Positions 27,261-38,300 of a stretch of DNA of 64,000 nucleotides are shown piece after piece. A program made the position numbers and the translations under genes. Numbering within the stretch: the first letter of the stretch is position 1; every line of letters starts with the position of its first letter. The notes under the pieces are model-generated. The model was not told the origin of the DNA. It worked only from the letters and a program-made list of their open reading frames with translations, and ran no database searches. Source of the stretch: Liolophura sinensis. Its lineage: Eukaryota > Mollusca > Polyplacophora > Chitonida > Chitonidae. Location: positions 54,654,046 through 54,718,045 of the forward strand of contig NC_088302.1 in NCBI RefSeq assembly GCF_032854445.1. The letters run 5' to 3'.

Positions 27261-30200
27261 GGAGAATTTACACCGACAGTCGCTCCACCAAATATTATCG
27301 CGTTAAAATGTGCGAGCAGTCTATGTCAATCGATCGATGACAACACAAGTATATATGTCTACCGATAAACATGCGTGTGCATAAATGTGTTATGTATACA
27401 AGTATAATGTAGGCCCTAGATTCAAACACAAGGATCAAACATTAAACAATTAGGCAGCAAAGTAACTACTGGGAAAGCTACCAGTAGTGAAGGAGGGTTG
27501 TAGTAACGTAGAGAAAAAGTGACAGTCATTAAAACGAATTGACGAATTGTCAAGAGGTAGGGTTTTGCACGCATAGTATGCCATAGTGGTGAGCTCTGGA
27601 GCAGAATGGTACAGATGTAACAAATATGCATCTCCAGAACAATGGAGTTGGAAGAGGAGTTGGGTGCGGGGGGGGGGGAGGAGATTGGGTATATGTGTGT
27701 TGTAGAGAGAGAGGTCGGTTTACATAGAACGGTGAAATACCTGGGTTTCCAGGTCATGACAAGAGGGTTACAGAGGTTCCAGCCTCAGTTCCTGGCAGAC
27801 CTGTATTACAAATTGGACCAGTTGGAAGTCCTGTGCGCCTTCCTGTGTCCAGGCTACCAATTATCAGGGGTAATAAGGGACGTTTTGGCTCTCAATACGC
27901 ATCTGTCATCTCTTTGGCAATGAACTTTCATCAGACTGTACCGATACAATTCCAGTTTGACCAGTGCACATTAATTGTGATCGATGTGTGGTTTTTGTGT
28001 GTGTACAAATATAAACTGGCTGGAGTTAATTAGTTTTGACTACGGGCCTCCTGTAGAGGTGTGTGTATATACGTGTGTACAATCATCAAGTAACCCATTG
28101 CATGTTTTCTCTAACGGCAATGACTTGATTTTTGCAGCAAAATTATCAACAAGTCTTGAAAGGATATAATGGTTGAGTTGAACAGCGCCTGTGTTTGTGT
28201 ATCGACAAATCTCACGCAGCGCCAAGCTGTAAGCGAATACAAAGAGACGGCGTGCTTCGTTATATATCGTCATTACAACTCTGTGGTATTCATTACATCA
28301 CCGAAAGACAGAGTAAGTTGCCCAAAATACATATCGGGATCTTCGTTGGCTAAGTGGTACAATGCGCCAGCTCTATGTAATCCATCGAGCCGTGCTGGAC
28401 CAACCATAATGGACTTTACAGGTCAATAATCGCACATCAAATTCCCAAAACAACGTTCCACACAAACCACCAAAGAATGTAGGCTATGTATGAAGTATGA
28501 AATTAAGACAGATTATGCAAGGAGAAGCCATGTCAACATGCAGTTTTCAATGGCGTTGGGAAAACGCAAGGGATGTTCCTGGCGAATGAATGAAATCATT
28601 ATCCAAATCTTGTACCATGCTAGTTTACAAGTTGCCTACACTATCTAGGGCTTTACCCTGTACACCTGGCGAAATGCAGTGGGCTATTCTCGACATGAAC
28701 TGTCTGGTTTCTCCGGCGCAGAAACCCGACAGCCATTATATAAGTGGACGTTTTGTGATGTAGGCACACTACAAACACACACTAAGCAAGCACCCTGGAG
28801 TATATATTGCATCCTCGGTGTATGAATCATCATGCAGGCACTGTACCTAGTTTGTTGTATGTCCTATAAATGATTGGTCATATATATCTGTAAGCTATCT
28901 GCGGAATTCCAACGTGTAGAGACATTTTGTGAGTTTAGTTGTACAGCTTGCTGCTATATACCATCATTGTGTATAGTAACGCGATGACCCAATCCCTGTA
29001 TAGGAAACTACACGTATTCTTTACAGTGCTTAGTAGTGATGTTGGTACATGCATGGCATTCTTAATTATGGTAACGACCGTACAGATATTGGCGTCAGTT
29101 CAAGGAATTTTTAGCAGAATAGTTCGATTATATATACATGACGATATGATATATCTTCACAAAATGATTTTCTTCATGGAAAATATACATCGATAGTATA
29201 CCTGGTTAATGTCGTACTGAATCATATTTCCTGCATCCAAATACGACAAGGGTCAAGTTTATGGGTTTAATATACCGTGTACTAAACCGTGACCATATCA
29301 CCGCCATTCACTTAAAAACCTCCCCATTTAAAGCCGCATTTTAACGAGCGAAAACTGGATTCGAGCCTGTGACCCTGCTGGTCAGGTCGAGCCAGCAGGA
29401 ATGGACAAGAACCGTTTGGCTGATCGGGTCATCTTGATGGGTCGTGTATAGTGTTAATAGGCTGTCGCGCAATGCCGTCTTAATTCACGGGATCCGAAGA
29501 CTGGCCGACAATTTGTAATGCTCATGTGGCACATATTACTTTTATAGATCTTTGCCACATACAAGTTTTATATCAAACGTAAAGTATAAGCATACTAATA
29601 GATAATTACAGTATATGTATTGTTCAAGGTTAAAGTTCGCTTGTATGATCACAGGTCTGGACTGAGAAAGTGAGTGAGCGCTTGGGGTTTAACGTCGAAC
29701 TGAAAAGTAGTAACAGCAATGTGACCACAAAACTGTATGAGAAAGAACCCATACAAAAGCATGCCCATGTTGAAATAGGTGCCAAGAATCGAAATACCAG
29801 CCTCCCACTTTGTGCCGAAATGTCGTGTGCCGAAAGAATGCCACCTCAAGCATCCACATAGCAAAGGTGATTGTCATCCTCTGCGTAATCCGAACCATAC
29901 CGAATCCGAATAAGAACACCACAGTTACCTCCCCTCATTTTGCGTTGATTTTTGCACCGAGTTGGAAAAACTACTGTTGATATGCATACTAACCTTGGAA
30001 GACAGTAAATGAAGTGTATATTTACTAGAAACGTTTCACAATGGGAAGCAAGACAGCCGATCTCAGAATGTTGTTAAAAGACACAGCTGACTTGTATGTG
30101 ATTTACTGAAACCAAGGCGTGACAAGTGGTCTGAATGACACACAGACAGTAAGACAGACAGGGGGAAAAGACGAGAAATTAGACAAATCCCTGCAAAATG

Positions 30201-30574
30201 ACACGACTGAAATTGTGTCTGCCAATATTATAATTTCATTTTACTCACCAAACGGGTCTGACTATAATGCGTTTTACACCGGTGCACGCGCTCTAAGCTT
30301 ATGGTCGCATGGTAGATTTCTTTTGTAAACAAAAACACGTATTTCTGCGGAAAGCAAACTCTTTAACTAATTTTGATCAAATTTGTACAGAGCATGATTG
30401 CTTTAGGTTTCAATCAATCGGATTACAATTGGTCAAGTAAAACAGAACAACATGCAAAGTACATATTCATTTACACCAGACTTCTCTGCTAAACCACACA
30501 CCCAGAGAATTAACACATTTTAATTTTCCAAAATCTCCATACCTATACGACAAAAAGAATACAGCTTCCACACT
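27261..30574. other. No gene recognised
   Basis: Unique sequence. An old SINE-like element with the GTTAAACCCCAAGCGCTCAC tail in minus orientation is present at about 29664-29930. A segment near 28350-28430 has a loose tRNA-like look but no cloverleaf could be drawn. Confidence 0.45.
29664..29930 (-). mobile_element. SINE-like element with GACGTTAAACCCCAAGC tail
   Basis: On the minus strand the 3' end reads GTTCGACGTTAAACCCCAAG CGCTCACTCAC. This is almost the same tail as the complete SINE at 50934-51291, but the body upstream differs. The upstream boundary is approximate and no target-site duplication was found. Confidence 0.55.
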
Positions 30575-32490
30575 CATGTTTAAGCCCGATTCTCCCACAG
30601 TCCGCAAAGAGACAGTCTTAACACATTCATGTTTAAGCAAGATTGAGCCAGCAGAGAACATCCCATCCACACTCATGTTTAAGCCTTATTCACGTACAAT
30701 CGCCGAAGAGAACACTTTTTCTACACTCATGTTTAGGCCAGACTCTCCCAGTGTCTCCGAAGAGAAAACTCTATCCACACTGACGTATAAACCCCATTCT
30801 CACACAGTCACCGAAGAGAGCTTTCTATCCATACACGTTTAAGCCAGATTTTCACGGTCACCGAGGGAGACTCTATCCACATTCATGTTTATGCCCGATT
30901 CTCACACAATCACCGAAGAGAGCACTCTATCCACACACGTTTAAGCCAGATTCTCACAATCACCGAAGAGAGCACTCTAGAGACACTCACGTTTAAGCCA
31001 GATTCTCACAGTCACCGAAGAGAGCACTCTAGCCACACTCACGTTTAAGCCAGATTCTCACAGTCACCGAAGAGAGCACTCTAGCCACACTCATGTTTAA
31101 GCCAGATTCTCACAGTCACCAAAGAGAGCACTCTAGCCACACTCACGTTTAGGCCCGATTCTCATACAATCACCGAAGAGAGCACTCTAGCCACACTTAC
31201 GTTTAAGCCCCATTTCTCACATAATCATCACGGGAGACTCTCTATTCACACCCATGTTTACGCCCCACTATCGCACAGTCACTGAGGGTCACCGATTCTC
31301 ACGGTCACCGAAGAGAGCACTCTATCCACATTCATGTTTAAGCCTGATTCTCACATAATCACTGGAGAGTACTCTGTCCACAGTCATGTTTAAGCCCGAT
31401 CCTCACACTGTTACCGAAGAGGACATCCCATCCCATCCACACTCATGTTTAAGCCCGACTCTCACACAGTCACCGAAGAGGACATCCCATCCACATTCAT
31501 GTTTAAGCCCGATTCTCACACAGTCACCGAAGAGGGCATCTCATCCACACTCATATATAACCCCGATTCTCACACAGTTACCTAAGAGGGCATCCCATTC
31601 ACACTCATGTTTAAGGCCGATTCTCATACAGTCACCGAAGAGAGCACTCTATCCACACACATGTTTGAGCCCCATTCTCACACAGTCACCGAAGAGAGCA
31701 CTCTAGCCACACTCATGTTTAAGCCCCATTTCTCACACAATCACCGCGGGAGACTCTCTATTCACACCCATGTTTACTCCCACTCTCGCACAATCACTGA
31801 GGGAGACTCTATCCACACAGATTCTTGCACTGTCACCGAAGAGAACACTCTATCCACACACATGTTTAAGCCAGAATCTTGCACGGTCGCAGAAGAGAAC
31901 ACTCTATCCACACACATGTTTAAGCCAGATTCTCACACAATCACCTAGGGAAACACTCCATTCACAGCCATGTTTAATCCCTATTCCCACACTGTTACCG
32001 AAGAGAACATCCCATCCACACCCATGTTTAAGCCCCATTCTCTCACCGAGAGAGCCTCTATATTCACACCCATGTTTAAGCCCAACTCTCGCACAGTCAC
32101 CGAGGGAGACTATCCACACATGTTTAAGCCAGATTCTCACAGTCACCGAAGATGACACTCTATCCACACTCATGTTTAAGCCCGGTTCTTACACAGTCAC
32201 CGAAAAGAACACTCTCTCCACACTTATGTTTAAGCCAGATTCTCACAGTCACCGAAGATGACACTCTATCGACACTCATGTTTAAGCCCGGTTCTTACAC
32301 AGTCACCGAAAAGAACACTCTCTCCACACTTATGTTTAAGCCAGATTCTCACAGTCACCGAGGGAGACTCTATCCACACAAGTTTAAGCCAGATTCTCAC
32401 AGTCAACGAAGATGACACTCTATCCACACACATGTTTAAGCCCCACTCAAACACCGGGAGAACATCGCGTCCACAGTTAAGTTTATAATT
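30575..32490. repeat. 54-bp minisatellite, diverged, about 35 copies
   Basis: The unit contains CTCATGTTTAAGCCCGATTC and TCACAGTCACCGAAGAGA followed by ACACTCTATCCACA. Typical length is 51-54 bp, with many short deletions. Where units are 54 bp the plus strand encodes an 18-residue repeat (MFKPDSHTVTEENTLSTL), but frames break repeatedly. No start, splice or domain context supports a gene. Confidence 0.95.
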
Positions 32491-33173
32491 TCGAAGTGTA
32501 GCTGCAGTCACTGTATTTAAAACTACTTCCACTCAATCCACAAGTCAGAGCCCACTTCAGCAAACAGTCACCGCAGAGGATACATACATGTACACAGGGA
32601 ACATAGAGTCCGTGATAAGCCCGAATCGCAACATTATGTCACTATAGAGCACCGCATCCACTTACAAGTTTAGATTCGAAACAAAAAGTAATAATGAAAA
32701 CCCCGCTTCCTCATTCACTGTACACGACTGAATCGCTGTCCATTGATAGAGAATATATGTTGTTCGAGCTGTACTTTCGCGCAAAGATTCGAGGCCTCCA
32801 GCACTGATACGTATGTCACATCTTCAGTCCAGTGACCCTATCACTTTTGTTGCCTTCAAAAGACAGAAGAAAGAGGAACATTTTCATTTCGCGATAAGGC
32901 TGCTTGTTGAAAGCATGATTACATCATATGTTAAAGAAACAATCCAATCTATACTTGGACGATTTTATAAAATAGGGGAGGGAAATACGCTTCATATGAT
33001 TACTGGCGACCTGCCTTACGCTTGTTGCCATTTGAAAATACAGAGAAAGGGAGAGAGAGAGAGAAATTAATTTCAAGTATGTAGTGGCTTGATCGGTGTT
33101 TGAACACGTCGTGTGTTACAGAAACTATTCTGGCCCTGTTTAAATATGAATGCGTCCATTCTTGGGTAGAAGC
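32491..33173 (-). other. 3' flank / probable 3' UTR of the WSC-domain gene
   Basis: This lies directly downstream of the TGA at 33174-33176 on the minus strand. I did not find a clean AATAAA signal here, so the end of the transcript is not defined. Confidence 0.45.
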
Positions 33174-33312
33174 TCACTTGCGACGTTTGCGCTCCTCCCG
33201 ACGTTTACGTCTAGCTTCTTTCTCCTCGGGACTCCTATCCTTCTTTTTGTCTCTGTCCTTCTTCTTTTTCTTCTTCTTTTTACTCGAGTCTGAGCCTTTT
33301 CTGCACAAAAGA
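33174..33312 (-). CDS. WSC gene exon 14: Cys-rich juxtamembrane and Lys/Arg-rich cytoplasmic tail
   Basis: The acceptor TCTTCCAG|TCTTTTG joins to give CLLCRKGSDSS, then eight lysines, then DRDKKKDRSPEEKEARRKRR and EERKRRK, stop. The two membrane-proximal Cys could be palmitoylated, and the polybasic tail could bind acidic lipids or act as a sorting signal; both are inference. A nearer AG (GTGCAG|AAAAG) would create an immediate stop after the membrane span, so the upstream acceptor was chosen. Confidence 0.83.
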
Positions 33313-35272
33313 CTGGAAGAGACGGTAATAAAAAAAATGGGTAAAAAGCTTGAAGATTTCCTCTGCCGAAAATATAAAAAAATGAAATATTAAGTCGTCT
33401 CATTCTAACAATATTAATACCAAGCCGCTTCCAAAAAAATGTAAAAAACGTGTGCGGCATATTATTACATAGCGATAAATATCAATACATGGAATATATA
33501 TATAGCACAGATCGATAATGATTACATTTTTGAGCGCCTGTATATGTATAATATTACTTAATTGCACCTTCCCTCTACCATTTATATTGCTGATTTCTTA
33601 ATTCTTTTAGCATAAATCCTTCCGAATTTCTTGCTTTAGATTTACTGCCTTGTTTTCTCGGTGTTGTAACACTGAAGTTACTCTCCAAGAACTGCAGTGT
33701 ATGCGTGCTACACAGTATATATTGTGGCAAATATAATTCTGTTCACAAGCAAGTCATGTATGTACCACAAATATACATCACGTTATGGATGTGCAGATTT
33801 GAACACAGTCGTTTTTAAGGAGTACCATTAATTTATTTCATTAGTATCGTATGCCGTACTCAAGGATATTTCACTTTGACAACGACGGCCAGCATTATGG
33901 TGGATTAGAGAGTATCAAGCATGTTGTATATGGATGAGGCTTACCATATGACGACGATGGCTAAAATAATAACTCCGACAGCCAAACCCCCAATTTTCAT
34001 AACAACGTCATTACTCATTCCGATAAACCCACCATCGTCTCCTACAAGAGATAATTACATATACGATAATGCTCAGTAATGAATATTCATAACTACAAGT
34101 AGGTTTTACTTTACCCATAAATCCTTGCACGGAGATAAAGACGGCTGAAATGTCAATCACGATGCATGTAACGCTTACCAGGTATGACGAAATCGTCTTC
34201 ATTTTCAACGATAATGTCTCCTGCAAAATAATGATAATAATAATAATAAGCAAAAACAAAACAAAACGTAAATGGTAAAATGAAAACGAAAACTTTTCTT
34301 ACTAACTGAACTAGTTTGGTCAGGTTTCACCTCACATAGCGGTGATCCCAGATATCCAGTGAATCGTTGTGGTTAGACTCAAATACTTTAGATCCATTCT
34401 TCATTCAGAATTAAATTGTTTTACATGCAGACTACGTTTGTCAATTCCACTATCATCCCTCATGTAAGATGCTACATATATAATGATGAATATTGCCCGC
34501 AGATATGGAAATAGCTTAGTCCCATCACTGTGGTACTCACATGACCAAATTTATCCGTTGAGACTTTCGTTCATTCCAAAAATGGAATTGTTTGCTATTT
34601 CCACATGCTAATGCAGTGGTATAGCTTACATGTGCACATATTGTAAAGTAAGGCCAAATCCGACACAGCCGTGTGGACAACAGCTAAAGAGCGAGGGGCT
34701 TGCGCTATATGTCCCAGGGGACCCGTCTACATGTGGAATTTACCTCCATGTACGACAAAGCTCACTCCTTTCGCTATCTAATAAAGAATCCGCATTATAC
34801 ATATACACAAGCTTTATTACCATTTTAATACTATACATCGGACAATGTAGAGATTGTTATTATTTGAGAGGTTATAAAATTTAATTTGATTAGCTCTTAT
34901 CTACTTTTTCTTCATAATCTGTGATTACACCATCTCTAATATTGTATGATTTAATACATTATTCATTCAAACGCTATATCAAGTAAAAGATCGACTGTTC
35001 ATTTATCTCCTTCAAATAAAGGAGTTTTACATGTGCCTAACCAGTGTAAAAATTTTGTGATCGTTTCTCACGCGTGCCTCTGAAATGTTTCATATCAAAC
35101 CATATATAAAGCGTCATACCAATTTAAGGGCACACCTCTCTATATTGACGTCATCCCCGAAACTTACAAAGCATTGTGGGATACAGAGTGCAGCAAGAGG
35201 TATGTCTAATACGCTCTTAGCAAGGTGAATTGGATATCCAATTTAGCACAGTTTTGTGCAAGCACAGGTTTG

Positions 35273-35305
<33 letters not shown>

Positions 35306-38300
35306 CCTATAACAAAACTCTGCTTGTCTCCACCGAAGCGTAATCAGTTTCCATTAAAGCTATGCACCACATTCCCCATGACTTCAAGGCAGGTTTGACA
35401 TTTTTCCATGTCTTATATACTTACTTCCTCGTTTTAATCAACTTACCCCATTCTAACGCCATGATTCATTGAGCATACGTCACTGTACAATAATAGCAGA
35501 TAAAATAAAAAGGGCAAACACGCAATAGCTGCGTCATCTCCTGTATGGGATTTATTGTTGTCCACTCAGATCCTTCGTTAAATGAATGGTCCTTATTAAA
35601 GTATTGGAGGGTTAGGAGAGGATGTCAAAAGTTCCACAGACAGAGAGAAGCAGCCAGTGAGAAGGCCATAAACGACTGGCGTTTTCGTGTAATACAAAAG
35701 AAAAGGCGAGGCTGTGACACGTGCATCCCCTTATTCAACAGGATACAACTTACCCTGTGTTTTTTTTCTCAACAGAATTTGTGCAGGTGCTTGGACCATA
35801 TCTGCCAGAATATGTAAAGTGACTAATTTCAACGAAATATATAGTTAGTAAACATTATGAAAGTATGAAGAATAACTAACCTTCTTTCTGCTCCACATCC
35901 TCTGAAATAAAAAGAATACAACAGGTGCAGAAATATATGCTGTAACAGTACAGGTTGCACAGTGCAGGCTTAGTGCAGAGATAACTATGAGAGATGCATA
36001 CAGAACGCTCTGCAAAGATACTACATTATTATCAGCTGAAAACTGATTTTTTACGTTCCATTTACATTATTTCTCACTCACATACGGGATTCTACACGGT
36101 GTATGCGTTTGGAATCATTTCTGTGACAAATTTGTAATGGGGCAATTTCATCGAAATGTACTTGTATATAGACTGGGAATATAATGGATGGAGAGTACGA
36201 TGGATAGGGAATATCATGAAAAGATTTACTGGCCTTCCATCTCTGGCATTCCCTCTAAAATCAAATAAATAAAAGTTTGCCTCATAACAATCTAAAAGAT
36301 TCGCTTGTGAGAGATCAATAAGTATTCTATGCCTTACTAGCTGTAGCGGAAGATGTTCTCCTACAATGTGCACCTGGTACAGAAAATGTTCTACTGTGGT
36401 GTATGCTTGATTCAGTTGAAACAGAACGGTTTCTACTGCAGTATATGGTTGTTGCAGTTGTAACAGAACAGATTCTACCGCAGTATATACATGAGTGCAG
36501 ATGTAACAGAACAGGTTCTCATACAATGAGCTCTTGGTACAGAAAATGTTCCACTGTGGCGTATGCTTGATTCAGCTATAACAGAACGGTTTCTACTGCA
36601 GCATATGGTTGTTGCAGCTGTAACAGAACAGATTCTACCGCAGTATATAATGGGTGCAGATGTAAGAGAACAGGTACTTTTACAGATTATGCTTGGTACA
36701 GGTTTGATAGAACAGGCTCTACTGGGGTGTATGCTTGGTTCAGCTGTAACAGAACAGACTCTACTGCTGTTTATGCTTGGTTCAGCTGTAACAGAACAGG
36801 CTCTACTACGGTTTATGCTTGGTTCGGCCGTAACAGAACAGGCTCTACTGCGGTTTATGCTTGGTTCAGCTGTAACAGAACACGCTCTACTGCGGTTTAT
36901 GCTTGCCTCAGAAGTAACAGAACAGGCTCTACTGCGGTGTATCGTTGATGCAGAGATAACCATGTCAAAGACACCGATACCGTAACGCAAAGAAACTATG
37001 CTTTGGGAGCTTTGAACACGGTGCTTTGAAATGGCTGCCCCATGCAGTGCCATGCTTATATACATCTGCTGATACAGGAATGTATATATAGGTTGAACGA
37101 AATATCTGTGTCTACTCACCTTCATCGGTATCAATGCTGGGTGGACTCTCGGCCACTGAAACAGCAGATGAAGGACAGGAATACTTAGCCTATTGTCAAT
37201 AATGAGCTATAGAAGAACTACAGCCATGTCTTCCTAGACAAACATAAATTATTTATTTATTTATTTGATTGGTGTTTTACGCCGTACTCAAGAATATTTC
37301 ACTTATACGACGACGGCCAGCATTATGGTGGGAGGAAACCGGGCAGAGCCCGGGGGAAACCCACGACCATCCGCAGGTTGATGACAGACCTTCCCACGTA
37401 CGCAAACATAAATGCACAGCCCTTGAGGGCATATGTACGCTTCTTCCTTCCCACAGAAAATATATTTGCTCCTAAATCTCAGTGACTGTTTAAATTTGCT
37501 AGTGCAATGAGATTAAGTGGGATCACAGCCATTTACAGTGCAGTATAGTAAGATCCTGCATATATATATACTATTCCCATACTAAATCTTCGCTTACCCC
37601 TCCGGGTCTTACCGTAAATCTACGTTTATCGAAGATATGAATCAACAACATTATATTTTATGTTATATATTAGACTAATAAAAGTTCGTGATAACGAACC
37701 ATAGAAGTAGCCTACTTACTTGTTTCCTTCGGAGCTGGAGCCGGAGCCGGAGTAACTGTTGCCAAAGAGGGAATCAACATACATGTTTTAAAGCCATTAT
37801 CATGTGTAAACATACGTTCTGACAATGTTCTATAGACAGGAATGGTCAACAGTTGAAGGACGGTACAAACAGAAACCTGGAAAGATATATCTCCTTACAT
37901 TGGGACGGCATTTATATCATTTTCCGTTTATTGCACGGATCCCAGCCAGCGATACTGACGTCCTGACTGGCCAAGGAAGCCACCAAAACGGGTCAAGTAT
38001 AGAAAGTGTTGATCAAATGTGTAATGTATTGATCATCTTTGATCATCATTGATCATCATAAATATCGACGATATAGCGACGATGTTGATACATTTCAGTT
38101 CAGATATATACTATCCAAAAAAAGAAACGCATAACCCGGTTTTTTGCGGAGGTGGTGCAGTCTTTTCAATTATGCATAACTAAATAAGAATTGCTATTCT
38201 GCAAATATTTTTTTACACAGATTAAGGAAGGGTCCATATCTAGACAACAAGGCCATCAACTTGAGGTAAGACACTCACAATGAGTCTCCCACTTGAGTGG

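Noticed and set aside
28350-28435. tRNA-like sequence (TGGCTAAGTGGTACAATGCG)
   Set aside because: No acceptor-stem pairing or proper T-loop could be drawn; at best a SINE relic.
34630-34683. 54-nt phase 1-1 open exon candidate between WSC exons 11 and 12
   Set aside because: Splice sites are moderate and the encoded peptide (VVHTAVSDLALLYNMCT) is hydrophobic, unlike the stalk; nothing beyond phase supports it.
36475-37134. 219-codon minus frame overlapping WSC-gene exon 10
   Set aside because: It is in a different frame from the exon and is mostly the 42-bp repeat.
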